A DNA stretch of 64,000 nucleotides from JBKEDC01 sp047975205 (GCA_047975205.1 JBKEDC010000012.1:124001-188000); one strand, 5' to 3'; counted from the first letter of the stretch, positions 34,542-44,988 are shown. A program made the numbers and translations. The notes: generated by a model not told the origin, from the sequence alone.

Positions 34542-37500
34542 ATGAGTTTTATTGACAAAATTCTTGGAGCTTTCCTTGGTAGTAAATCTGATAGGGATTT
34601 AAAGGAAGTTACCCCAATTTTGAATGATGTAAAGAAAGAGTTTGAACGCATTGCTTCACTCTCGAATGATGATTTACGTCTAGAAACTGAATCTTTAAAA
34701 CAAAAGATTCGCGATTACATTAAAGCTGAACAAGATGATATTACTTCGCTGAAAGCTCATGCCGAAGAATCTGATATTCAAGAAAGCGAGAAAATCTATG
34801 AGCAAGTAGATAAATTGGAGGAATCTATTAAAACTAAGATAGAGGAAGTCTTGAATGAAATATTGCCCACAGCATTTGCTATTGTAAAAGTAACAGCTCA
34901 GCGTTTTTCCGAAAATGAAGAGGTCATTGTATTAGCAAGTGATTTTGATCGAAATATTGCTGCAAGAAAAGATAATGTGGAGATTGATGGAGATAAAGCT
35001 ATTTGGTTTAATTCTTGGAATGCCGGCGGAAATGAAGTTAAATGGAATATGATTCATTATGATGTTCAGCTTATAGGTGGGATTGTATTGCATTCAGGAA
35101 AGATTGCTGAAATGGCTACAGGTGAGGGTAAAACTTTGGTATCTACTTTACCCGTTTTTCTAAATGCACTAGCAGGTCGAGGAGTACATGTGGTAACTGT
35201 GAATGACTACTTAGCTAAACGTGACTCGGAATGGATGGGACCTATCTTTGAGTTTCATGGATTAAGTGTAGACTGCATTGATAAACATCAACCAAATTCT
35301 GATGATCGCAGGAAAGCATATAATGCAGATATTACTTACGGTACTAATAATGAGTTTGGTTTTGACTATCTTCGAGACAATATGGCAATTAATCCTCAAG
35401 ATTTAGTACAGCGCAAACATCATTATGCTATTGTGGATGAGGTTGACTCTGTACTAATAGATGATGCCCGTACTCCTCTTATCATTTCAGGTCCAGTTCC
35501 TAAAGGGGATAATCAAAAGTTTGAAGAACTAATGCCTAAAGTAGAGCGTTTAGTTCAAGCTCAAAGGGCATTGGTAACTCAGCGGTTAACAGAAGCAAAA
35601 AAACTTCTCAACAAAGATGGCGCATCAAAGGATGAAAAAGAGGAAGGATCTTTTAAATTGCTGCAAGCACATAAAGGTTTGCCGAAGACTAAAGGATTGA
35701 TTAAGTTTCTGAGTGAAGAGGGGATTAAAGCTGCTATGCAAAAAACAGAAAACTTCTATATGCAAGATAATAATCGTCAGATGCATAAAGTAACCGACGA
35801 ATTATTCTTTGTCATAGAAGAGAAGCAAAATTCAGTTGAACTTACGGATAGAGGTATTGACTTAATATCTAGTGATGTTGATGATCCTTTATTTTTTGTT
35901 CTTCCGGACGTTGGGTCTGAAATTGCCGAACTGGAAAAAGATGAAAGTATCTCAGCACAAGATCGACTAGAAAAGAAAGATGAGCTTTTACAAACTTATG
36001 CTGTGAAATCAGAGCGTGTTCATACGATTAATCAATTGCTTAAGGCATATGCCATGTTTGAAAAAGATCAAGAATATGTGGTCATTGAGAATAAAGTAAA
36101 GATTGTTGATGAACAAACCGGTCGTATAATGGAAGGTCGTCGCTATTCCGATGGATTACATCAGGCTATTGAGGCCAAAGAGCGTGTAAAGGTAGAAGCT
36201 GCTACGCAAACTTTTGCAACTGTTACCCTACAAAATTATTTCCGTATGTATAATAAGCTGTCAGGCATGACTGGTACTGCGGAAACTGAAGCCGGTGAAT
36301 TTTGGGATATATATGAATTAGATGTTGTAGTTATTCCTACAAATCGTCCGATTCAAAGAGATGACCGAGAAGATAAAGTATATAAAACAAAGCGCGAAAA
36401 ATACAATGCAGTTATTGAAGAAGTAATAGAAATGCATCAAGCTGGTCGCCCTGTACTTGTAGGAACAACGTCAGTAGACATTTCAGAGTTACTTAGTCGG
36501 ATGTTGAAAATGCGTGGGGTTAAACATAATGTATTGAATGCAAAGCTTCATGCTCGAGAGGCTGATATCGTTGCAGAAGCTGGTAGAGAAGGTATGGTTA
36601 CTATTGCTACCAATATGGCAGGTCGTGGTACTGATATCAAATTAAGCGATGAAGTGAAGGCTGCCGGAGGATTAGCTATAGTGGGTACTGAACGTCATGA
36701 TTCACGAAGGGTTGACCGTCAATTGCGAGGACGTGCCGGTCGTCAAGGGGATCCGGGGTCATCTCAGTTCTTTGTTTCATTGGAAGATAATTTGATGCGA
36801 TTGTTCAACTCAGAACGTATAACAAGTATTATGGATCGAATTGGTTTGGAAGAAGGCGAAGTGATTCAACATTCTATGATTACCAAATCGATCGAGAGGG
36901 CACAACGCAAAGTGGAAGAAAATAACTTTGGAATTCGTAAACGTTTATTGGAATACGATGATGTTATGAATTCTCAGCGAGAAGTGATTTACAAAAAACG
37001 TCGTCATGCTCTTTATGGCGAGCGTTTGGAGGTAGATTTGCTCAATATGATGTATGATTCCGTTGATGCTATTGTAAATAATCATTACGGAGCCGACTTT
37101 GACGAATTTAAGCTGGAATTAATTCGCATATGTTCTATCGAGTCCCCAATATCGGAAGAAGATTTTAGACAACAAAAACCGGAGCAAATAGTAGAAGTGC
37201 TTTACCAGTCCATGATTGATTCATACACTCGTAAGGTTGAAGCTATAGCAAAACAGGCTTGGCCGGTTATTAAAGATGTTCAAGAAAATCGAGGTCATCA
37301 ATATAAGAATATTGTAGTGCCTATTTCGGAAGGAAAACGAATTTTTCAGGTAGTTACCAATTTAGAAAAAGCATATCGTAATGAGGCTAAGGAGCTGGTA
37401 AAATCATTCCAAAAACAAATTGTATTGGTTACTATTGATGAGGCTTGGAAAGAACAGCTTCGTGAAATGGATGACTTAAAACAATCTGTTCAGAATGCTA

Positions 37501-37856
37501 CCTACGAACAAAAAGATCCGTTATTAATTTACAAGTTTGAGTCGTTTGATTTATTCAAGCTTATGCTCAATAATGTGAATGAAGATATTGTATCATCATT
37601 GATGAAAGCTCATATTCCTATGCAAGATCCTAATCAAGTTCGTGAAGCAGATGAACAACGAAGAACGGATATGAGTAGAATGCAAACCCGAAAAAATGAG
37701 TTGGGAAGAGATGGTACAATGCAAGGAGGACAAGCTCCCCAGAAACCAAAAGCACAACCTATTCGAGTAGAAAAAAGAGTGGGTAGAAACGAGCCTTGTC
37801 CTTGTGGAAGTGGTAAGAAATTTAAATCTTGTCATGGTAAAGGCTTGGCAGAATAA
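34542..37856 (+). CDS. secA: Preprotein translocase subunit SecA
   Basis: ATPase motor that drives proteins through SecYEG. Motor signs are MATGEGKTLV (Walker A), VDEVDSVLIDDARTPLI (Walker B region), the SGMTGTAETE and NMAGRGTDI helicase motifs, and LRGRAGRQGDPG. The 1104-residue length is longer than the Escherichia coli protein, as is usual in Bacteroidota, owing to insertions such as the acidic stretch near residue 350. The C-terminal zinc motif CPCG then CH (SEC-C) is intact. Confidence 0.97.
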   Translation: MSFIDKILGAFLGSKSDRDLKEVTPILNDVKKEFERIASLSNDDLRLETESLKQKIRDYIKAEQDDITSLKAHAEESDIQESEKIYEQVDKLEESIKTKIEEVLNEILPTAFAIVKVTAQRFSENEEVIVLASDFDRNIAARKDNVEIDGDKAIWFNSWNAGGNEVKWNMIHYDVQLIGGIVLHSGKIAEMATGEGKTLVSTLPVFLNALAGRGVHVVTVNDYLAKRDSEWMGPIFEFHGLSVDCIDKHQPNSDDRRKAYNADITYGTNNEFGFDYLRDNMAINPQDLVQRKHHYAIVDEVDSVLIDDARTPLIISGPVPKGDNQKFEELMPKVERLVQAQRALVTQRLTEAKKLLNKDGASKDEKEEGSFKLLQAHKGLPKTKGLIKFLSEEGIKAAMQKTENFYMQDNNRQMHKVTDELFFVIEEKQNSVELTDRGIDLISSDVDDPLFFVLPDVGSEIAELEKDESISAQDRLEKKDELLQTYAVKSERVHTINQLLKAYAMFEKDQEYVVIENKVKIVDEQTGRIMEGRRYSDGLHQAIEAKERVKVEAATQTFATVTLQNYFRMYNKLSGMTGTAETEAGEFWDIYELDVVVIPTNRPIQRDDREDKVYKTKREKYNAVIEEVIEMHQAGRPVLVGTTSVDISELLSRMLKMRGVKHNVLNAKLHAREADIVAEAGREGMVTIATNMAGRGTDIKLSDEVKAAGGLAIVGTERHDSRRVDRQLRGRAGRQGDPGSSQFFVSLEDNLMRLFNSERITSIMDRIGLEEGEVIQHSMITKSIERAQRKVEENNFGIRKRLLEYDDVMNSQREVIYKKRRHALYGERLEVDLLNMMYDSVDAIVNNHYGADFDEFKLELIRICSIESPISEEDFRQQKPEQIVEVLYQSMIDSYTRKVEAIAKQAWPVIKDVQENRGHQYKNIVVPISEGKRIFQVVTNLEKAYRNEAKELVKSFQKQIVLVTIDEAWKEQLREMDDLKQSVQNATYEQKDPLLIYKFESFDLFKLMLNNVNEDIVSSLMKAHIPMQDPNQVREADEQRRTDMSRMQTRKNELGRDGTMQGGQAPQKPKAQPIRVEKRVGRNEPCPCGSGKKFKSCHGKGLAE

Positions 37857-37878
37857 TAAATACTAATTAATCAAATAG

Positions 37879-37923
37879 GGAATTGAGAATCCGGGTTTTC
37901 TGTGATTCTTAATTCCTTTTTTT
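37879..37923 (+). terminator. Rho-independent terminator of secA
   Basis: Thirteen-pair stem GGAATTGAGAATC (37879-37891) with GATTCTTAATTCC (37904-37916), one G-T pair, followed by seven T. Confidence 0.92.
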
Positions 37924-37940
37924 ATTTGTAAAACACAGTT

Positions 37941-38759
37941 ATGGAGACTTTATTTATACACTGGAACGTTAATCCGGAGATTTTTCATATCGGAGGTATA
38001 TCAGTCCGTTGGTATGGGCTGATGTTTGCCATAGGTTTTCTTATTGGGTACAATATTGTAGAACGCATGTTCAGAAAAGATGGTGATGATTTAAAATGGT
38101 TGGATAGTATATTTATGTATATGCTAGTTGCAACGATTGTGGGAGCCAGATTAGGGCATGTCTTCTTTTATGCATGGGATTATTACAAAGTACATCCCGA
38201 AGAAATTCTTAAGGTTTGGCATGGCGGATTAGCCAGCCATGGCGGAGCTATAGGTATTTTTATTGCTTTGGTAATTTGGAGTAAGCGAGTATCTCATCGA
38301 TCCGTATTTTGGATACTGGATAGAGTGGTGGTTCCAACGGCATTAGTTGCAGCAATGATACGGTTTGGAAATTTGATGAACTCTGAGATTTACGGTGTTC
38401 AGACATCGTTACCATGGGGATTTATATTCGAACGTAACGGAGAAACTATCCCTAAACACCCTACACAAATCTATGAATCATTAAGTTATTTGGCTACATT
38501 CGGAATAATGATGTATTGCTATTTCAAAACTTCACTTCGTAAGCGAGAAGGGTTCTTATTTGGATTATTCTTCGTTTTAGTTTTCATTGCTCGTTTTTTT
38601 ATCGAATTTATCAAAGAAGATCAAGAAGCTTTCGAGGCTACCATGAAACTGAACATGGGGCAATGGTTGAGCATTCCCTTTGTATTATTCGGAGCCTACA
38701 TGATGTGGCGAGCATTGAAGCGTCCTGAAGTAGAGTATAGCACTACCGCAAAAAAGTAA
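37941..38759 (+). CDS. lgt: Prolipoprotein diacylglyceryl transferase, first of two tandem copies
   Basis: Moves diacylglycerol from phosphatidylglycerol to the lipobox cysteine of prolipoproteins. The 272-residue polytopic protein holds the family signature RFGNLMNSEIYG with its essential arginine, the HGGLASHGG loop, PKHPTQIYES and the late arginine in ARFFIEF. It starts 85 bases after secA, behind the secA terminator, and is followed after one base by a second lgt gene. Confidence 0.94.
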   Translation: METLFIHWNVNPEIFHIGGISVRWYGLMFAIGFLIGYNIVERMFRKDGDDLKWLDSIFMYMLVATIVGARLGHVFFYAWDYYKVHPEEILKVWHGGLASHGGAIGIFIALVIWSKRVSHRSVFWILDRVVVPTALVAAMIRFGNLMNSEIYGVQTSLPWGFIFERNGETIPKHPTQIYESLSYLATFGIMMYCYFKTSLRKREGFLFGLFFVLVFIARFFIEFIKEDQEAFEATMKLNMGQWLSIPFVLFGAYMMWRALKRPEVEYSTTAKK

Positions 38760-38760
38760 A

Positions 38761-39549
38761 ATGAATCTGGATTTCATCTCTTGGCGAGTTAATCCGATAG
38801 CCTTCCAAATAGGGAATGCTGAGATAAGATGGTATGGACTAATGTTCCCTATCGGATTCTTGGCAGGCTACCTTCTAGGCAAAAGGATGTTTAAACAGGA
38901 GGGTGAAAAATTAGACTGGGTAGATACTTTGTTCATCATCATATTCATATCAGGTATATTAGGAGCTCGTTTGGTTCATGTTTTTTGTTACGACTGGGCA
39001 TTTTTTAGAAATCACCCGGAGGAAATTTTTAAAACTTGGCATGGTGGATTAGCTAGTCATGGTGGAGTGGTAGGTGTGATGTGTGCCTTGTATATATGGA
39101 GTAGATATGTTGTTCATCGACCTTTTCTATGGATATTAGACAAGGTGTCAGTTTGTGCGGCATTATTAGCCGGATTAATCAGATTGGGGAATTTGATGAA
39201 CTCAGAAATTTACGGCATCCAAACGTCATTACCATGGGGATTTATATTTGAACGCAATGGAGAAAGTATCCCAAAACACCCCACTCAGCTCTATGAAGCA
39301 TTGTGTTATTTTGCCATTTTTGCTTTGCTTTACTATTTATATTTTTACCGAAAAGTTTACCAGAGACAAGGATATTTAACCGGCTTATTCGCAGTTATGG
39401 TATTTTCTGCACGTTTTCTCATTGAGTTCATTAAAAACAATCAAAGTCCTTTTGAAACCAATATGCTATTGAATATGGGGCAACTGCTAAGCATACCTTT
39501 CATAGTTTACGGCATTTATCTGATAATAAAGTCAAGAAACACAGAGTAA
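38761..39549 (+). CDS. lgt: Prolipoprotein diacylglyceryl transferase, second tandem copy
   Basis: A 262-residue paralogue of the preceding gene with the same key motifs: HGGLASHGG, RLGNLMNSEIYG, PKHPTQLYEA and ARFLIEF. The central part is very close to copy one at both protein and DNA level (for example around the NSEIYG and SLPWGFIFERNGE segments), while N- and C-terminal helices differ more. This points to a tandem duplication with both copies kept under selection. One base separates the genes, so they share a transcript. Confidence 0.92.
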   Translation: MNLDFISWRVNPIAFQIGNAEIRWYGLMFPIGFLAGYLLGKRMFKQEGEKLDWVDTLFIIIFISGILGARLVHVFCYDWAFFRNHPEEIFKTWHGGLASHGGVVGVMCALYIWSRYVVHRPFLWILDKVSVCAALLAGLIRLGNLMNSEIYGIQTSLPWGFIFERNGESIPKHPTQLYEALCYFAIFALLYYLYFYRKVYQRQGYLTGLFAVMVFSARFLIEFIKNNQSPFETNMLLNMGQLLSIPFIVYGIYLIIKSRNTE

Positions 39550-39624
39550 AGATGTGTATTACGATTCTATCTTTGTATTGGAGTAAGTTTAGCTCAATAT
39601 TAAGCTCACTTCATCAATAATAAG

Positions 39625-39632
39625 TATATTTG
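39625..39632 (+). promoter_or_regulatory. Bacteroidota-type -7 box for the phnA-like gene
   Basis: TATATTTG, exact TAnnTTTG match, 43 bases before the ATG. A second exact match (TATCTTTG) lies at 39568-39575, so there may be two promoters. Confidence 0.5.
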
Positions 39633-39674
39633 TCGAAAATAAATTGAAAATATCAATCATCAAATAAAAAATAA

Positions 39675-40241
39675 ATGAGTATTGAAAGTACTTTAAAAGA
39701 GCGCAGTGGTTCAGTTTGTGAACTATGTGGAGCATCTGATGGGCTAACTGTATATGCCATACCTCCGGTGGAAGAAAATCATAGCGATAAATGCATTTTG
39801 ATTTGTGCAAAATGTGATAAAGAAATAGGTGGTGATAATTTAGATGTTAATCACTGGAGATGCTTAAATGATTCAGCATGGAGTGAAGTTCCGGCGGTGC
39901 AGGTTGTGGTTTACCGCATGTTAAGTCGATTGAATACTGAAGGATGGGCTCATGATTTGAAAGATATGATCTATCTTGATGAAGAAAATCTGAAATGGGC
40001 TGAACAAGGCTTAACAGCCGATGATGCTGTTAAACATATAGATTCAAATGGAGTCGTTTTAAGTGCCGGAGATTCTGTGGTATTGATAAAAGATTTGGTG
40101 GTAAAAGGAGGAGGATTCACCGCTAAGCGGGGTACTGCCGTGCGTAATATTTCTTTAGTTGCTGATAATCCGGAACATATTGAAGGTAAGGTTAATGGGC
40201 AGCAAATTGTTATTTTGACTCAATACGTAAAGAAAAACTAA
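39675..40241 (+). CDS. PhnA/YjdM family zinc-ribbon protein
   Basis: A 188-residue protein with an N-terminal zinc ribbon (CELCG near residue 15 and CAKC near 46) and the C-terminal PhnA domain with GDSVVLIKDLVVKG, KRGTAVRNISLV and IVILTQYVKK. The name phnA is historical; the family is not required for phosphonate use and its role is unclear. It forms a single-gene unit with its own promoter and terminator. Confidence 0.88.
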   Translation: MSIESTLKERSGSVCELCGASDGLTVYAIPPVEENHSDKCILICAKCDKEIGGDNLDVNHWRCLNDSAWSEVPAVQVVVYRMLSRLNTEGWAHDLKDMIYLDEENLKWAEQGLTADDAVKHIDSNGVVLSAGDSVVLIKDLVVKGGGFTAKRGTAVRNISLVADNPEHIEGKVNGQQIVILTQYVKKN

Positions 40242-40672
40242 TTGCCTACAAATTGCGGATGAAAAGCCGATTATATAATTACAAGCCTGTATGATTATAT
40301 AATCGGCCTTTTTATTTGAATATTAACAGTTAATAAATATCAATTAGTTTCATGACGTAAAGCTTGCAAGAATAGCTTCTAGCTACACGGATTCTGATTC
40401 ATATTTTATATAAAATATATGGATTTATGGAATTCTCACATTAGCATGAGTAAATAAATCACAATGCAACTGTAATTATCAAAGCTAAAAGTTAATAAAC
40501 CTTATATTTTAATCAATTCTCAGAGTAGTATTAGAATAAAAATAGCTATCGTATCATACTTAGATATGTTGTTTGCTGCTAAGAATACTCTATAATGTTG
40601 ATTTATAATGAATAGCTTGTGTATTCTCGGCTTCTTTGTATATTTACATCTCATTAAGAATATTAAAAAAAC
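40242..40672. other. Mostly empty intergenic region
   Basis: After the phnA-like terminator, about 350 AT-rich bases with an 18-bp perfect palindrome ATATTTTATATAAAATAT at 40401-40418 and nothing else I can support. A TATATTTAC at about 40639 may be a weak promoter for the next gene. Confidence 0.5.
40266..40314 (+). terminator. Rho-independent terminator of the phnA-like gene
   Basis: Perfect 14-bp arms GCCGATTATATAAT (40266-40279) and complement (40294-40307) with a 14-base loop, followed by CTTTTTATT. Confidence 0.9.
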
Positions 40673-42847
40673 ATGATGATAAACAGGAAAATAAAATCAA
40701 GACTCGGGATTGTAGGTGTAGCTCTACTTGCCTTAGCAACACAATCGGCTTGCACTTCAACATCGAAACAAGCTGATGCTAAACGAGTTTCAATGAATCG
40801 AAATATTAACTATCCAAAAATGAAAAAGGATAATACAACCGATAATTATTTTGGCACAACAGTTTCCGACCCTTATCGCTGGTTGGAAGATGACAATAGC
40901 GAGGAGACAAAACAATGGGTGGAAGCTGAAAACAAAACAACTTTTGCTTACCTAAATAACATTTCGTTCCGAGATGCTATTCAAAAACGATTGACGGAGG
41001 TGTGGGATTATGCATCAGAATCAGCTCCATTTAAACATCATAATTATTGGTTGGAGTTTCGTAATAATGGGAAGCAAAATCAAAGTGTACTGTATTACAG
41101 AACTTCCTTACAAGAAGATGCAAACATATTATTAGATCCAAACACTTTCTCAAAAGATGGAACTGTTGCGTTGAGCGATTACGCCATTTCAAAAGATAGT
41201 AAATATTTAGCTTATGCTATTTCAAGATCAGGATCTGATTGGCGTGAAATATACGTAATGGATATTGCAACTAAGCAACTCTTACCCGATCATATTGAGT
41301 GGGCTAAGTTCACCAACATTTCATGGTATAAAAATGGATTCTATTATAATCGTTATCCAAAACCTGCCGAAGGCAATGCTTTAAAAGGTGAAAATAAGAA
41401 TTCGCAGATATTTTATCATCATTTGGGCGATTCACAAAAAGATGATGTTTTAATATATGAAGATAAAAACAACCCGAATTGGGGATTTTCAGTCCATGTG
41501 AGTGACAACGAAAACTATGCGTATCTATATACCACAGAATCTTCATCAGGTACACGTTTAGCCCTATTTACACCGAATGCAAAACGAATAAATCCGCAAG
41601 AAATAGTTGACAATTTCGATAACGAATGGAGAGTCATTGGCGAATATCAAAACAAACTTTTTGTATTGACAAACTGGAAAGCTCCTACCTATCAACTTTT
41701 AGAGCTAGACGCACAAGAACCTAATTTAAAAAGCGCAAAAGTACTTATTTCTGAAAGCAAAGAAACATTGGAGAATGTAAAATTTACAGGAACGAAACTA
41801 TTTTGTTTTTATCTAAAAGATGCCAAATCTTTAGTGAAAGTTTATGATGCAGAAGGAAAATTTGAGCAAGATGTTAAAACAGATATCGGCAGCGTACATG
41901 GATTCTCCGGAGACGAAGAAGCAACATCGACTTTCTATACGCTGACTTCTTTCACAACTCCTTCTGATGTGTATAAATATGATATTCCAACAGGAAAGTC
42001 CAGCTTATTTAAAAAATCGCCTATTAAATTCGATGGTTCTCAATTCGAAACAAAACAAGTATTTTATACAAGCAAAGATGGCACTAAAATACCAATGTTT
42101 ATTACCTATAAAAAAGGTTTGGAGCTGAATGGAGAAAATCCGACGTTGATATATGCTTACGGAGGATTTGGTATTTCTATATTGCCAAGTTTTAGCGTGA
42201 CTAGAATTCCATGGCTAGAAAACGGTGGAATATTAGCTGTGCCAAACATTAGAGGAGGCGGAGAATATGGCGAAACATGGCATAAGTCCGGAACAAAAAT
42301 GCAAAAACAGAATGTGTTTGATGATTTCATTGCTGCAGCCGAATATTTGCAGAAAAAGAAATATACTTGTCCGGCTAAGACAGCTATACAAGGTGGTTCT
42401 AATGGGGGATTACTTATAGGAGCTTGCTTAACTCAGCGTCCTGATCTTTATGCCGTAGCATTACCCGCCGTGGGGGTGTTAGATATGTTGAGATATCAAT
42501 ATTTTACCATAGGGAGATACTGGGCAACCGATTATGGAACCAGTGAAGATTCAAAAGAAATGTTTGATTACTTATATGCATATTCTCCGTTGCACAACGT
42601 TAAAGAAGAGCAGGTTTATCCGGCAACCTTAATAACTACCGCCGATCATGATGATCGAGTAGTTCCGGCTCATTCTTTTAAATTTGCAGCTACATTGCAA
42701 GAAAAAGCGAGTCATGAAAATCCATTATTAATTATGATTTCAAAAGATGCCGGACACGGAGCCGGAAAACCAAAATCAAAAACTATAGAAGAATATGCCA
42801 ACATATGGGCATTTACTTTATTTAATATGAATGAAGATTTTAAGTAA
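40673..42847 (+). CDS. Prolyl oligopeptidase family (S9A) lipoprotein
   Basis: Serine peptidase cutting after proline in short peptides, placed in the periplasm as a lipoprotein: signal helix then QSAC with cysteine 27 lipidated. The N-terminal S9 beta-propeller starts near residue 50 (DPYRWLEDDNSEETK). The C-terminal hydrolase domain has the nucleophile S576 in GGSNGGL, the aspartate of ADHDDRVVP near 660 and H695 in DAGHGAG, with the GGGEYGE oxyanion region before it. 724 residues is the expected size. Two consecutive ATG codons (40673, 40676) could start it. Confidence 0.93.
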   Translation: MMINRKIKSRLGIVGVALLALATQSACTSTSKQADAKRVSMNRNINYPKMKKDNTTDNYFGTTVSDPYRWLEDDNSEETKQWVEAENKTTFAYLNNISFRDAIQKRLTEVWDYASESAPFKHHNYWLEFRNNGKQNQSVLYYRTSLQEDANILLDPNTFSKDGTVALSDYAISKDSKYLAYAISRSGSDWREIYVMDIATKQLLPDHIEWAKFTNISWYKNGFYYNRYPKPAEGNALKGENKNSQIFYHHLGDSQKDDVLIYEDKNNPNWGFSVHVSDNENYAYLYTTESSSGTRLALFTPNAKRINPQEIVDNFDNEWRVIGEYQNKLFVLTNWKAPTYQLLELDAQEPNLKSAKVLISESKETLENVKFTGTKLFCFYLKDAKSLVKVYDAEGKFEQDVKTDIGSVHGFSGDEEATSTFYTLTSFTTPSDVYKYDIPTGKSSLFKKSPIKFDGSQFETKQVFYTSKDGTKIPMFITYKKGLELNGENPTLIYAYGGFGISILPSFSVTRIPWLENGGILAVPNIRGGGEYGETWHKSGTKMQKQNVFDDFIAAAEYLQKKKYTCPAKTAIQGGSNGGLLIGACLTQRPDLYAVALPAVGVLDMLRYQYFTIGRYWATDYGTSEDSKEMFDYLYAYSPLHNVKEEQVYPATLITTADHDDRVVPAHSFKFAATLQEKASHENPLLIMISKDAGHGAGKPKSKTIEEYANIWAFTLFNMNEDFK

Positions 42848-42867
42848 GATTTAATTTTCATTATTTG

Positions 42868-42898
42868 AAAAAAGGCACAGTAAATTGTGCCTTTTTTA
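42868..42898 (+). terminator. Rho-independent terminator of the prolyl oligopeptidase gene
   Basis: Perfect 12-bp arms AAAAAAGGCACA / TGTGCCTTTTTT with a 6-base loop. Confidence 0.93.
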
Positions 42899-42993
42899 TT
42901 TTCGTAAAGTCGTGAAACAAAATTATTTCTCTCTTGTTTAGGGGATAGCTATTACAAATTGTATATTAGCCGATAAAAATAATCTAAAACCAT

Positions 42994-43893
42994 ATGTTTC
43001 AAAAACTATCCGACTTAGAAAAAGCCATTAAGCATAGTGGCGAACGTAAAACTTTAGCCTTAGCCGTTTCGCACGATAAACATTCATTGGGCGCCATAGC
43101 CAGAGCCTATCAGCAAAATTTTATAATACCCATATTTGTGGGCGATGAGCTAAAGACCAAAGAATACATTAAAGAACTTGGACTTAAGTTTGGAAATGAA
43201 GTAAGGTTTATCGACGAACATGAAGATAATGAAGCCGTAAGAATTGCCGTCACGCTTGTGAGTAGCGGTAAAGCTCAATTCTTAATGAAAGGAAAAGTAG
43301 CTACACCATATTTATTAAAAGGCGTATTAAACAAGGAGTGGGGGTTGCGAACCGGAAGATTACTCTCTCATTTGGCTTATTTTGAGGTTGAAAACTATCA
43401 TAAGTTGATAGGGATTACCGATGTAGCAATGAATATTGCCCCAAATTTACAAGATAAGATACAGATTGTGAATAACTCAGTAGCTTTCTTAAATAAAATA
43501 GGTGTGCCAGAACCCAAAGTGGCCGTGTTGGGAGCCATCGAGATGGTAAATGAAAATATGCAAGCCACTCTCGATGCAGCATTACTTTCTAAAATGCAAG
43601 AACGAGATCAAATTAAAAACTGTGTCATTGACGGTCCATTGGCTTTCGATAATGCTATAAGCTCGGAAAGTGCCAAGCATAAAAATATAAAAAGCAAAGT
43701 AGCAGGAGATACCGATATATTGGTAATGCCTGATATTGAAGTGGGAAATGTGCTCTATAAATCATTGGTATTCTTTGCTAAAGCTCATGCAGCTTCTGTT
43801 ATATTAGGCGCTGCAGCTCCAATTGTGCTTACATCGAGAAGTGATTCAGAAGATTCTAAATACTACAGCATTTTATTAGCCGCTCTAGGATAA
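42994..43893 (+). CDS. ptb: Phosphate butyryltransferase
   Basis: Exchanges CoA for phosphate on butyryl-CoA or branched acyl-CoAs, feeding the adjacent kinase. The 299-residue protein belongs to the phosphate acetyl/butyryltransferase family: LMKGKVATPYLLKGVLN, LGAIEMVNENMQAT, DGPLAFDNAIS and the closing VPDIE-like MPDIEVGNVLYKSL. Eighteen bases before buk. Confidence 0.92.
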   Translation: MFQKLSDLEKAIKHSGERKTLALAVSHDKHSLGAIARAYQQNFIIPIFVGDELKTKEYIKELGLKFGNEVRFIDEHEDNEAVRIAVTLVSSGKAQFLMKGKVATPYLLKGVLNKEWGLRTGRLLSHLAYFEVENYHKLIGITDVAMNIAPNLQDKIQIVNNSVAFLNKIGVPEPKVAVLGAIEMVNENMQATLDAALLSKMQERDQIKNCVIDGPLAFDNAISSESAKHKNIKSKVAGDTDILVMPDIEVGNVLYKSLVFFAKAHAASVILGAAAPIVLTSRSDSEDSKYYSILLAALG

Positions 43894-43911
43894 ACTAAAC
43901 CAAAACAACAT

Positions 43912-44988
43912 ATGTATAGAATACTTGCTATAAACCCCGGGTCAACATCAACAAAAATTGCTGTTTACGACCAACAGAAGTCTATCTTTCTAAAAAATAT
44001 TAAACATTCCAACGAAGAGCTAGCCCCATTTAGCTCGATTGCTGAACAATATCCTTTTCGTCGCGATGTAATCTTTTCAGAACTGGCAGCAGCCGATATT
44101 GAAATGGATAAGATATCGGCAGTTATTGGTAGAGGAGGACTGGTTAAACCGATTGAATCGGGAATTTATGAGGTGAATGAAGCACTGAAAACCGATCTGA
44201 AATTAGGAATTCAAGGAGAGCATGCAAGTAATCTTGGGGGCTTAATTGCCGATGATATTGCTCGAAATTTAAATAATGGATGTAAAGCATATATTGCCGA
44301 TCCGGTTGTGGTTGATGAGCTGGAAGAAGTAGCGCGCATAAGTGGTTTGCCCGAAATGCCCCGTCGTTCCATTTTTCATGCTTTAAATCAAAAAGCTGTG
44401 GGACGTTTATTTGCGAAAACTCAAGGACGAAAGTATGCCGAACTAAATCTCATTATAGCGCATATGGGAGGAGGAGTTTCCGTAGGAACACATCGCAAGG
44501 GAAAAGTAATTGACGTTAATCAGGCAATTACAGGATTTGGTCCTTTTTCGCCGGAACGTTCCGGAACTTTACCCGCAGGAGAAGTCATTGAAGCCTGCTT
44601 TAGTGGGAAATACACCCAAGAGGAAATGATGAAGAAAGTAGTGGGGAGTGGTGGATTTGTAGCTCATTTAGGAACAAATCAAGCTATGGAGGTTGTGCAA
44701 AGAGCAACTTCAGGCGATACACATGCTAAATTAATTATGGAAGCCATGTGCTATCAGGTAGCCAAAGAAATAGGTTCAGGAGCAGCAGTACTTAAAGGCG
44801 AAGTTGACGGAATAATATTGACAGGAGGTATAGCCTACAATGAAATTATGGTAAACTACATTCGTGAAATGGTTGAATTTATAGCCCCGGTTACGGTATA
44901 TCCCGGAGAAGACGAAATGGAAGCCCTTATGCGCATTACATTATCTGCCTTGAAAGGTGAAGTGGAATGCAAACAGTATGGAGAATAA
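43912..44988 (+). CDS. buk: Butyrate kinase
   Basis: Makes ATP and butyrate (or a branched short-chain acid) from the acyl phosphate. ASKHA-fold signs are the N-terminal INPGSTSTKIAVY, the VIGRGGLVKPI region, IAHMGGGVSVGTH, and ILTGGIAYNE. The 358-residue length fits butyrate rather than acetate kinase. Forms the terminal ATP-yielding pair with ptb. Confidence 0.93.
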   Translation: MYRILAINPGSTSTKIAVYDQQKSIFLKNIKHSNEELAPFSSIAEQYPFRRDVIFSELAAADIEMDKISAVIGRGGLVKPIESGIYEVNEALKTDLKLGIQGEHASNLGGLIADDIARNLNNGCKAYIADPVVVDELEEVARISGLPEMPRRSIFHALNQKAVGRLFAKTQGRKYAELNLIIAHMGGGVSVGTHRKGKVIDVNQAITGFGPFSPERSGTLPAGEVIEACFSGKYTQEEMMKKVVGSGGFVAHLGTNQAMEVVQRATSGDTHAKLIMEAMCYQVAKEIGSGAAVLKGEVDGIILTGGIAYNEIMVNYIREMVEFIAPVTVYPGEDEMEALMRITLSALKGEVECKQYGE

